Under the pieces are notes generated by a model. It did not search any database, was not told the DNA's origin, and saw only the letters and a list, made by a program, of their open reading frames with translations. Source: Atlantibacter sp. RC6 (GTDB lineage Bacteria > Pseudomonadota > Gammaproteobacteria > Enterobacterales > Enterobacteriaceae). Taken from it: a DNA stretch of 64,000 nucleotides. Positions 57,117 through 64,000 of the stretch are shown here, piece after piece (the stretch's first letter is position 1; every line of letters begins with the position of its first letter). Location of the stretch: contig NZ_JACHZE010000001.1 in assembly GCF_014193285.1 (NCBI RefSeq), positions 930,001 to 994,000 of the forward strand, given 5' to 3'. The position numbers and the translations under genes are program-made.

Positions 57117-57188
57117 GTGAAATATTTATTTATGGGCGTTTCAGTAATGGTCGTTCTCTGGGCCGGTACTTTTGCGCTGATGATTTAG
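57117..57188 (+). CDS. ypdK: Small membrane protein YpdK
   Basis: 23-residue hydrophobic peptide, MKYLFMGVSVMVVLWAGTFALMI, matching E. coli YpdK closely. It is one membrane helix, and its function is unknown. GTG start at 57117 with GGAG about 8 nt upstream. It lies convergent with alaC, its place in E. coli. A strong terminator follows. Confidence 0.88.
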   Translation: MKYLFMGVSVMVVLWAGTFALMI

Positions 57189-57211
57189 TCTGAAGCCTGA
57201 GCCGGTCAAAA

Positions 57212-57240
57212 AACAGGAGCCATTTGGCTCCTGTTGTCGT
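57212..57240. terminator. Bidirectional terminator between ypdK and alaC
   Basis: AACAGGAGCC-ATTT-GGCTCCTGTT, a perfect 10-bp stem with A-rich left and T-rich right flanks. Confidence 0.9.
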
Positions 57241-57242
57241 TT

Positions 57243-58481
57243 TTATGGCTGATTTTCCAACGTATTTTTAGTCGATACCGGCAGCAGCCCGTCGGCGCGG
57301 AACATCGCTTTGATGCCCCTCACCGCCTGACGGATACGATCGCGGTTTTCAATCAGCGCGAAACGCACGTGGGTGTCGCCGTAATCACCGAAGCCGATGC
57401 CCGGCGATACGCACACTTTGGCGTCCTGTAGCAATTTTTTGGCGAATTCCAGCGAGCCCATCGCCGCGTAGGGCTCGGGGATTTTGGCCCATACGTACAT
57501 TGACGCTTTCGGCATTTCCACCATCCAGCCCGCTTCGTGCAGACCTTTCACCAGCACATCGCGGCGGCGTTTGTACTGTTCGGCAATATCACGCACGCAC
57601 TGCTGATCGCCTTCCAGCGCCGCGATGGCCGCGACCTGTAACGGGGTAAAGGTGCCGTAATCGTGATAGCTTTTGATCCGCGCCAGGGCGCTGACCAGTT
57701 CCTGATTGCCCACCATAAAGCCGATGCGCCAGCCCGCCATGTTGTAGCTTTTTGACAGGGTGAAAAACTCCACCGCCACATCGCGCGCGCCCGGCACCTG
57801 CATAATCGACGGCGCTTTCCAGCCGTCGTAGACGATGTCCGCATAGGCCAGATCGTGCACCACCAGCACGTCATAGCGTTTCGCCAGCGCCACCACTTTC
57901 TCAAAAAACTCCAGCTCCACGCATTGCGACGTCGGGTTCGACGGGAAGCCCAGAATCATCATTTTCGGTTTCGGATAGCTCTCACGAATGGCGCGTTCCA
58001 GTTCGTTAAAGAAGTCCACCCCTTCCACCAGCGGCACCGAGCGCACCTGCGCGCCGGCAATCACCGCGCCGTAAATATGAATCGGGTAACTGGGGTTCGG
58101 CACCAGCACCGTATCGCCGTGATCCAGCGTCGCCAGCATCAAATGCGCCAACCCCTCTTTGGAGCCAATCGTCACGATGGCTTCGCTTTCCGGATCGATA
58201 TCCACCTGATAGCGATCCTGATACCAGCGGGAAATCGCCCGGCGCAAACGCGGAATGCCGCGCGAGGTGGAATAACCGTGCGTGTCGGGGCGCTGGGCCA
58301 CGGTGCAGAGTTTCTCGACGATATGCGGCGGGGTCGCGCCATCGGGGTTGCCCATACTGAAATCGATAATATCTTCGCCGCGCCGACGCGCAGCCATTTT
58401 CAGTTCAGCGGTAATGTTAAAAACGTACGGGGGAAGACGATCGATACGCGAAAAACGGCGTTTGGGACTGAAGTCAGCCAT
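57243..58481 (-). CDS. alaC: Glutamate-pyruvate aminotransferase AlaC
   Basis: PLP-dependent class-I aminotransferase, 412 residues, main alanine-synthesising transaminase with AvtA and AlaA in E. coli. The PLP-binding lysine lies in [14 protein letters not shown]; the substrate region includes [14 protein letters not shown]. Start at [15 protein letters not shown], the E. coli N-terminus; the open frame is 17 codons longer but not conserved. Divergent from the DUF1479 gene. Confidence 0.96.
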   Translation of the reverse strand: MADFSPKRRFSRIDRLPPYVFNITAELKMAARRRGEDIIDFSMGNPDGATPPHIVEKLCTVAQRPDTHGYSTSRGIPRLRRAISRWYQDRYQVDIDPESEAIVTIGSKEGLAHLMLATLDHGDTVLVPNPSYPIHIYGAVIAGAQVRSVPLVEGVDFFNELERAIRESYPKPKMMILGFPSNPTSQCVELEFFEKVVALAKRYDVLVVHDLAYADIVYDGWKAPSIMQVPGARDVAVEFFTLSKSYNMAGWRIGFMVGNQELVSALARIKSYHDYGTFTPLQVAAIAALEGDQQCVRDIAEQYKRRRDVLVKGLHEAGWMVEMPKASMYVWAKIPEPYAAMGSLEFAKKLLQDAKVCVSPGIGFGDYGDTHVRFALIENRDRIRQAVRGIKAMFRADGLLPVSTKNTLENQP

Positions 58482-58724
58482 AGATTCCTCGAAGTTACGT
58501 AAGCGCCCGGACCGTCCGAGCGACGCTGCCACTGATGTGGCCTGTAAAGAAAATAGCCTGAAAAATTTTGTTCTGTCGAGAGGCTTTTTAAAAAATAATT
58601 GAGGAGGAAAAAACCGGAACCTTCATTTGAAACTCATCCCTGTTTTATTCGATTATCCGGCTATATATTAACCCTGTCGCAACAAAACAATAACCTCTCA
58701 TTCTCTTCAGCCGGAGTCATCATC

Positions 58725-59963
58725 ATGCCCCTACACATTGACGATCTTCCCACCGCCATTCGCGAGATAAAACAACAGCTTCGTCGCGATCTGCCGCACT
58801 ATCAGCAGGTGTTCCAGCAACTGGAAGCCGATATTTCACGTCAGATCGACGCGATCCGCGCTGAGCAGGCGCGTGGTGAAAACCCGGTGCCGCAGATCCA
58901 TGCCGATGATATTGTCGCTGACCGCATTTCTGAGCAGCAAAAAGCCCTTATTCGCCAGCGCGGTTGCTGCGTTATCAAAGGCGTCTTCCCGGAACAGACC
59001 GCCCGGGCATGGAATGACGAAGTGGGCAACTATCTGGAACGCAATAACTTTGTCGAAAAGCTCAAGAATGCGGCGGAAGATAACTATTTCGGCACGCTTG
59101 CCGACAGTAAACCGCAAATTTACGGCATTTACTGGTCGAAGCCTCAGGTGGAAGCCCGTCAGGATGCGCGCATGAAAGCGGCGCAGGTGTTTCTCAATAA
59201 TCTCTGGCAGACCGAAAGCAACGGCAAACAGCATTTTGACCCGAACCGGGTGGTGAGCTATGCGGATCGTACCCGCCGCCGTCCGCCCCGCTCTGGCTCG
59301 TTAGGCCTGTCACCACACGTGGACGGCGGTTCGGTAGAGCGCTGGCTTGATGAGAATTTCCGTCACGTTTACCGTCACGTATTCAGCGGCGAATGGCAGC
59401 GCTACAATCCGTTTGATGCAGAAGGCCGTACCGAAGCGCGTGAAATCCCCTCCCCGGCGGTGTGCTCGATGTTCCGCACCTTCCAGGGCTGGACCGCGCT
59501 CTCCGAACAGCGTAAACACGCCGGTACTCTTACCCTGCTGCCAGTGGCCAACGCCATGGCGTATATTTTACTGCGCGCATTGCAGGACGACGTGCCGGAC
59601 GATTCGCTGTGCGAAGCTAAACCTGGCCGGGCACTTTCTATTAACCCCACCTGGCATCCCCTTTTATTAACCGGGATATCCTCAATTCCGGATATGGAGC
59701 CGGGCGACACGGTTTTCTGGCACTGCGATGTGATCCACGCAGTGGAAAATGAGCATAACGGCGAGTTCGACAGCAACGTCATGTATATCGCTGCCGCGCC
59801 CTGGTGCGAAAAAAACGCCGCCTATCTGAAGCGTCAATGGCCGGCGTTTGTGGAGGGTAAATCGCCGCCGGACTTCGCCGCCGACGATTTTGAAGTGGAT
59901 TTTGATGGCCGCGCCACCGAAGCCGATCTCACTCCTGCCGGTAAGCAACAGCTACAGGGCTAA
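58725..59963 (+). CDS. DUF1479 family protein (YbiU-like, putative Fe(II)/2-oxoglutarate dioxygenase)
   Basis: 412-residue protein related to E. coli YbiU (DUF1479). A candidate metal-binding HxD motif is in [13 protein letters not shown], and a distal His in [14 protein letters not shown] gives the usual two-His-one-carboxylate pattern; an Arg further on could bind 2-oxoglutarate. Substrate unknown. I start at the ATG at 58725 ([14 protein letters not shown]), 7 nt after a GGAG; the frame is open further upstream. In E. coli ybiU lies elsewhere, so its place between alaC and pyrS is an insertion relative to that order. Confidence 0.8.
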   Translation: MPLHIDDLPTAIREIKQQLRRDLPHYQQVFQQLEADISRQIDAIRAEQARGENPVPQIHADDIVADRISEQQKALIRQRGCCVIKGVFPEQTARAWNDEVGNYLERNNFVEKLKNAAEDNYFGTLADSKPQIYGIYWSKPQVEARQDARMKAAQVFLNNLWQTESNGKQHFDPNRVVSYADRTRRRPPRSGSLGLSPHVDGGSVERWLDENFRHVYRHVFSGEWQRYNPFDAEGRTEAREIPSPAVCSMFRTFQGWTALSEQRKHAGTLTLLPVANAMAYILLRALQDDVPDDSLCEAKPGRALSINPTWHPLLLTGISSIPDMEPGDTVFWHCDVIHAVENEHNGEFDSNVMYIAAAPWCEKNAAYLKRQWPAFVEGKSPPDFAADDFEVDFDGRATEADLTPAGKQQLQG

Positions 59964-60044
59964 CCACTGATTCACCCTGGCGTCTGTTCATCAGGCGCCA
60001 GGTTTTCTATCATAGTCACTCTGCTTGTCATCTGAGTTCCCCCC

Positions 60045-61742
60045 GTGCACGAAATTTTTAATATGCTCCTGGCGGTTTTTGACCGCGCCGCACTGATGCT
60101 GATCTGTCTGTTCTTCCTGATCCGCATCCGATTGTTCCGTGAACTGCTGCATAAAAGCGCCCACACGCCGCGTGAACTGCTGGCGGTCACCGCCATCTTT
60201 TCAATGTTCGCGCTGTTCAGCACCTGGTCCGGCGTGCCGGTGGAAGGCTCGCTGGTCAACGTGCGCATCATCGCGGTGATGGCGGGCGGCATTCTGTTCG
60301 GCCCATGGGTGGGCATCATTACCGGCGCGATTGCCGGCGTGCACCGTTACCTGATCGATATCGGCGGCATTACTTCTATTCCCTGTTTGATTACCAGTAT
60401 CATCGCCGGTTTTCTTTCCGGATGGATCCATATGCGGGTACCGAAAGCACAGCGCTGGCGCATCGGGATCGTCGGCGGCATGGTGTGCGAAACCCTGACC
60501 ATGATCCTGGTGGTGGCGTGGGCCCCAACCACCGAACTGGGATTAGATATCGTGTCGAAAATCGGCATCCCGATGATTCTGGGTAGCGTGTCGATTGGCT
60601 TTATCGTCCTGCTGGTGCAGAGCGTGGAGGGGGAAAAAGAGGCCAGCGCCGCACGCCAGGCCAAGCTGGCGCTGGATATCGCCAACAAAACCCTGCCGCT
60701 GTTCCGCCACGTTAACAGCGATGCGCTGCGCCAGGTGTGCCAGATAATCCGCCGCGACATTCATGCCGACGCGGTGGCCATCACCAATACCGATAATGTG
60801 CTGGCCTATGTGGGCGTGGGCGAGCATAACTATCAGGAAAATGATGATGGCATCAGCCCGACCACCCGCCAGGCGATTAATGACGGGAAGATCATCATCA
60901 AAAACAATGATGAGGCCCATCGCACCCCGGAAATTCACTCGATGCTGGTGATCCCGCTGTGGGAGAAAGGCATCGTGACCGGCACGCTGAAGATTTATTA
61001 CTGCCATGCCCACCAGATCACCTCATCGCTCCAGGAGATGGCGGTGGGCCTGTCGCAGATTATCTCTACGCAGCTGGAAGTGTCCCGCGCCGAACAGCTA
61101 CGTGAGATGGCCGATAAAGCAGAGCTGCGCGCGCTGCAAAGCAAAATCAACCCGCATTTCCTGTTTAATGCGCTGAACGCGATTTCGTCGTCTATCCGGC
61201 TTAATCCGGACACCGCGCGCCAGCTGATTTTCAATCTCTCGCGCTATTTGCGCTACAACATTGAATTAAAAGATGACGAGCTGATTGATATCAAAAAAGA
61301 GCTGTACCAGATTAAAGATTACATCGCCATTGAACAGGCGCGCTTCGGCGATAAGCTGACGGTGATTTATGACATCGACGAAGAGGTGAACTGCGTGGTG
61401 CCGAGCCTGCTGATCCAGCCGCTGGTGGAAAACGCGATTGTGCATGGTATCCAGCCCTGTAAAGGCAAAGGCGTGGTAACGATTAGCGTGACCGAGTCCG
61501 GTAGCCGGGTGCGCATCGCGGTGCGCGATACCGGGCACGGTATTGACCCTGACGTGGTGGCGCGGGTCGAGGCGGACGAGATGCCGGGCAATAAAATCGG
61601 CCTGCTGAACGTGCATCACCGGGTGAAACTGCTCTACGGCGAAGGGCTGCAAATCCGCCAGCTTAACCCCGGCACCGAGATCGCTTTCTACGTACCCAAC
61701 CAGCCGCTGGCGCGCCCTGCCGTCGCCGCGCAATTTTCCTGA
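60045..61742 (+). CDS. pyrS: Pyruvate-responsive sensor histidine kinase PyrS (YpdA)
   Basis: LytS-type membrane kinase of 565 residues, as in E. coli. N-terminal 5TM-5TMR sensor (about 1-195), GAF-like domain (about 215-345), then the histidine-kinase region with His371 in [17 protein letters not shown] and an ATPase end ([18 protein letters not shown]). In E. coli YpdA/YpdB senses high extracellular pyruvate and activates yhjX. GTG start, with a weak ribosome site after six C. The response-regulator gene follows after 9 bp. Confidence 0.95.
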   Translation: MHEIFNMLLAVFDRAALMLICLFFLIRIRLFRELLHKSAHTPRELLAVTAIFSMFALFSTWSGVPVEGSLVNVRIIAVMAGGILFGPWVGIITGAIAGVHRYLIDIGGITSIPCLITSIIAGFLSGWIHMRVPKAQRWRIGIVGGMVCETLTMILVVAWAPTTELGLDIVSKIGIPMILGSVSIGFIVLLVQSVEGEKEASAARQAKLALDIANKTLPLFRHVNSDALRQVCQIIRRDIHADAVAITNTDNVLAYVGVGEHNYQENDDGISPTTRQAINDGKIIIKNNDEAHRTPEIHSMLVIPLWEKGIVTGTLKIYYCHAHQITSSLQEMAVGLSQIISTQLEVSRAEQLREMADKAELRALQSKINPHFLFNALNAISSSIRLNPDTARQLIFNLSRYLRYNIELKDDELIDIKKELYQIKDYIAIEQARFGDKLTVIYDIDEEVNCVVPSLLIQPLVENAIVHGIQPCKGKGVVTISVTESGSRVRIAVRDTGHGIDPDVVARVEADEMPGNKIGLLNVHHRVKLLYGEGLQIRQLNPGTEIAFYVPNQPLARPAVAAQFS

Positions 61743-61751
61743 GGAGGAGCG

Positions 61752-62483
61752 ATGAAAGCCATCATCGTGGAAGATGAAATTCTGGCCCAACAGGAGCTGA
61801 GCTGGCTGATTAATCATCACAGCAAAATCGAGATTGTCGGCACCTTCGACGACGGGCTGGATGTGCTGAAGTATCTCCAGCACCACACCGTCGATGCCAT
61901 TTTTCTCGATATCAATATTCCGTCGCTGGATGGGGTGCTGCTGGCGCAAAATATCAGTAAATTCGCCAATAAACCGTTCATCGTGTTTATTACCGCATGG
62001 AAAGAGCATGCCGTGGAGGCGTTTGAACTGGAGGCGTTTGATTACATCCTCAAACCCTGGCAGGAGTCGCGGATCATCAGCATGCTGCAAAAGCTGGAGG
62101 CCGCCGGGCAGCAGCAGGCCAGCCCGCACAGCGCCGCCCCGGCCAGCCGGGAAAACGCCACTATCAATTTGATCAAAGACGAGCGGATCATCGTCACCGA
62201 CATCAACGACATCTACTATGCCGAAGCCCACGAAAAAATGACTTTCGTGTACACCAAACGCGAAGCCTATGTGATGCCGATGAATATCACCGAGTTTTTT
62301 AGCCGGTTGCCGGAGGGGCATTTCTTCCGCTGCCACCGCTCATACTGCGTGAATCTGAATAAAATCCGCGAGATAGAGCCGTGGTTTAACAATACCTACA
62401 TGCTGCGGTTGCGGGATCTGGATTTCCAGGTCCCGGTCAGCCGCAGCCGGGTAAAAGAGTTTCGCCAGTTAATGCGGTTGTAA
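61752..62483 (+). CDS. pyrR: Response regulator PyrR (YpdB), LytTR family
   Basis: 243 residues: receiver domain with phospho-acceptor Asp53 (AIFLDINIPSLDG) and conserved acidic pocket (VEDE), then a LytTR DNA-binding domain (about 140-240, FFRCHRSYCVNLNKI). Partner of PyrS. GAGGAGG stands before the ATG. A terminator follows, shared with the convergent glk. Confidence 0.95.
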   Translation: MKAIIVEDEILAQQELSWLINHHSKIEIVGTFDDGLDVLKYLQHHTVDAIFLDINIPSLDGVLLAQNISKFANKPFIVFITAWKEHAVEAFELEAFDYILKPWQESRIISMLQKLEAAGQQQASPHSAAPASRENATINLIKDERIIVTDINDIYYAEAHEKMTFVYTKREAYVMPMNITEFFSRLPEGHFFRCHRSYCVNLNKIREIEPWFNNTYMLRLRDLDFQVPVSRSRVKEFRQLMRL

Positions 62484-62508
62484 AAAAAGCGCCTTGCGGC
62501 GCTTTTTG
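62484..62508. terminator. Bidirectional terminator between pyrR and glk
   Basis: AAAAAGCGCC-TTGC-GGCGCTTTTT between convergent stop codons. Confidence 0.92.
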
Positions 62509-63474
62509 TCAGAGAACCTGTCCGAGGATCTGGCGTAAATGCGCGCCAGCGCCCAGCAGACCAGGCTGATCGTGAACGATCAGATACACCGGAATATCCT
62601 GCACGTAAGCCTTGAAACGCCCCTTGTCTTCAAAACCGCCGCGGAAGCCCGACGCGCGGAAGAAATCCAGGAAACGCGGCACAATCCCACCGGCAATATA
62701 CACGCCGCCGAAGGTTGCCAGGTTCAGCGCCAGGTTGCCGCCAAAGCGCCCCATGATCACGCAAAACAGCGATAGCGCGCGACGGCAGTCGATACAGGCA
62801 TCGTCGAGCGCCCGCTCGGTGACGTCCTTCGGCTGAAGGTTTTCCGGCAAGCGGCCGTCGGATTTGACAATCGCACGGTAGAGGTTCACCAGCCCCGGAC
62901 CGGACAGCACGCGCTCGGCTGAAACGTGGCCGATTTCCGCACGCAGCTCCTCAAGGATAATGCCCTCTTCTTCGCTGTTGGGCGCGAAGTCCACATGGCC
63001 GCCTTCGCCCGGCAGGCTGATCCAGCGCTTATCGACATGCACCAGATGCGACACGCCAAGGCCGGTGCCTGCGCCATAAACCGCGATAGGTTTGCCTTCC
63101 ACCGGCTCGCCGCCGCCGAACTGGATCAGGTGCTCTTTTTTCAGCATCGGAATCGCCATAGAGACGGCGGTGAAATCGTTGATGATTTCCAGATGATCGA
63201 AGCCGAGGTTTTTACGCATCTCTTCGGTGGAAAACGCCCAGGTGTGGTTGGTCATCGCCACCCAGTCGCCGGTGATTGGGCAGGCAATGGCGATACAGCC
63301 TTCGGTGACCGTCGCGTCATGCTCGGTCAGATAAACCCGCACCACCGCCTCAAGCGTCGGGTAATCCAGCCCGGAATAGGTCTTCGCGCGCTCGATTGCG
63401 CCGGTTTCAAGGTTACAGAGCGCTAAGCGTGCGTTGGTGCCGCCTACATCTCCCACCAATGCAAATTTGGTCAT
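62509..63474 (-). CDS. glk: Glucokinase
   Basis: ATP-dependent phosphorylation of free glucose to glucose 6-phosphate. 321 residues, E. coli length. ATP motif [14 protein letters not shown] at the N-terminus, sugar-binding [12 protein letters not shown] and [11 protein letters not shown]. Divergent from yfeO; a Cra-like operator lies about 120 bp upstream, in line with known Cra repression of glk in E. coli. Confidence 0.97.
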   Translation of the reverse strand: MTKFALVGDVGGTNARLALCNLETGAIERAKTYSGLDYPTLEAVVRVYLTEHDATVTEGCIAIACPITGDWVAMTNHTWAFSTEEMRKNLGFDHLEIINDFTAVSMAIPMLKKEHLIQFGGGEPVEGKPIAVYGAGTGLGVSHLVHVDKRWISLPGEGGHVDFAPNSEEEGIILEELRAEIGHVSAERVLSGPGLVNLYRAIVKSDGRLPENLQPKDVTERALDDACIDCRRALSLFCVIMGRFGGNLALNLATFGGVYIAGGIVPRFLDFFRASGFRGGFEDKGRFKAYVQDIPVYLIVHDQPGLLGAGAHLRQILGQVL

Positions 63475-63592
63475 TATTCAACAGCTCCGCTAAAGTCAAA
63501 ATAAGTCTTCGGCACACTCTAAATACAAGGCATCAGCACCACAATGTCCTTTATGCTGATGACCCGTGATTATTGAGGCGTGTCACAGATTA

Positions 63593-63608
63593 CGTTTACC
63601 GTTTCAGC
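63593..63608. promoter_or_regulatory. Candidate Cra (FruR) operator
   Basis: Minus strand GCTGAAACGGTAAACG has the conserved left half GCTGAAACG of Cra sites. It lies in the glk-yfeO gap. Confidence 0.5.
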
Positions 63609-63678
63609 ACCTTTGCAATCAGCACAGTAATCTGCTGGTCAGTAAAGCGCCAGCCTTTTCATTCATAAGGATTATTCA

Positions 63679-64000
63679 ATGCTTCATCCCCGCGCCAGAA
63701 CCATGTTGATACTCGCCTTGCCGGCGCTGCTTATCGGCATCGCCAGTAGTTTAATTTTACTGTTTATGATGCGGGTCGCGGGGATTTTACAGACCTTTCT
63801 GTGGCAGACGCTGCCCGCGACGTTCGGCGTTTCCCTGTTCGCTCCCGGCTGGATTATCACCATTCTGACGCTGACCGGCATCGCGGTTGGCCTGGTGATC
63901 CGCTACTTTCCTGGCCATGGCGGACCTGACCCGGCCAACGAGCCGCTGATCAGTACCCCGGTGGAAAGCCGCGCCCTGCCAGGCCTGGCGCTGGCGATGA
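63679..64000 (+). CDS. yfeO: Voltage-gated ClC-type ion channel YfeO, N-terminal part (cut by window edge)
   Basis: The first 107 codons are inside the window: [20 protein letters not shown]..., two membrane segments (about 8-28 and 58-75) and [14 protein letters not shown], closely like the start of E. coli YfeO, a ClC-family membrane protein of unsettled function. AAGGA stands 8 nt before the ATG. Gene order glk-yfeO (divergent) is as in E. coli. Confidence 0.9.
   Translation, partial: MLHPRARTMLILALPALLIGIASSLILLFMMRVAGILQTFLWQTLPATFGVSLFAPGWIITILTLTGIAVGLVIRYFPGHGGPDPANEPLISTPVESRALPGLALAM

Noticed and set aside
46081-57243. Integrase, transposase or second attachment site for an argW island
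   Set aside because: No recombinase-like frame, and no second copy of the argW 3' end (TTCGATTCCTGCAGGGGACA) was found by eye between argW and alaC.
61266-62336. Long open frame of 356 codons on the minus strand
   Set aside because: It is antisense to pyrS and pyrR, both of which have full family matches; its composition (His/Gln/Arg-rich) is typical of an antisense shadow.
1-64000. CRISPR arrays, insertion sequences, rRNA genes
   Set aside because: No regularly spaced repeats, no transposase genes with inverted ends and no rRNA segments were seen.

Overview
The window reads as a chromosomal segment of a member of the Enterobacteriaceae. The backbone gene order (hisPMQJ-argT-ubiX-purF-cvpA-dedD-folC-accD-dedA-truA-usg-pdxB-flk-fabB-mnmC, then yfcL-epmC-yfcA-mepA-aroC-prmB, smrB, sixA, fadJI, yfcZ, fadL, mlaA, yfdC, argW, alaC, pyrSR, glk, yfeO) matches the E. 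coli 50-54 min region, and most products differ from E. coli only by scattered substitutions. It is not E. coli itself. A D-arabinitol cluster sits next to hisP, yfcJ is missing beside fabB, a cstA-ybdD-GTPase cluster lies between mnmC and yfcL, the cytochrome c maturation operon lies between mlaA and yfdC with ccmH and ccmI as separate genes, and a DUF1479 gene lies between alaC and pyrS. The backbone is visibly GC-rich. A relative of Enterobacter, Kosakonia or Klebsiella is plausible, but I cannot name the genus.

Layout. 1-2.8 kb: xylulokinase (cut by the window edge), D-arabinitol 4-dehydrogenase and a divergent SorC-type regulator with two candidate operators. 2.8-7.2 kb: histidine and lysine/arginine/ornithine ABC transporter with two paralogous binding proteins, each with a sigma-54-like promoter. 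7.2-19.4 kb: purine, folate, fatty-acid, tRNA-modification and pyridoxal biosynthesis genes. 19.5-25 kb: mnmC and the cstA cluster. 25-30 kb: the prmB-aroC-mepA-yfcA-epmC-yfcL block. 30-37.9 kb: smrB, sixA and the FadR-controlled fatty-acid genes (fadIJ, fadL), then mlaA. 37.9-44.8 kb: ccmABCDEFGHI. 45-46.1 kb: yfdC and tRNA-Arg (argW).

The accessory region follows argW (46.1-56.9 kb). It begins with a tightly coupled orphan type VI secretion cassette: an HExxH peptidase-like protein, a lipoprotein and an Hcp. Next comes an AT-rich patch with a short, probably truncated DUF3289-like gene, a DUF943 gene and an orphan small gene. A complete type I restriction-modification operon (hsdR-hsdM-hsdS) follows, whose last gene is a PD-(D/E)XK nuclease-like protein with a second, probably EVE/PUA-like domain. 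Divergent from hsdR lies a DUF4160/DUF2442 pair. The interval from the end of hcp to the end of the DUF2442 gene is bracketed by two diverged direct copies of a ~135-140 bp module (hairpin plus conserved tail), and argW has lost its encoded CCA end. Both are traces of past insertion events, although no integrase or transposase is present.

57.1 kb to the end: ypdK, alaC, the DUF1479 gene, the pyruvate-sensing pair pyrS/pyrR, glk and the start of yfeO. The most interesting candidates for new biology are the nuclease/reader gene in the hsd operon, the compact peptidase-lipoprotein-Hcp cassette, and the duplicated module flanking the defence block.
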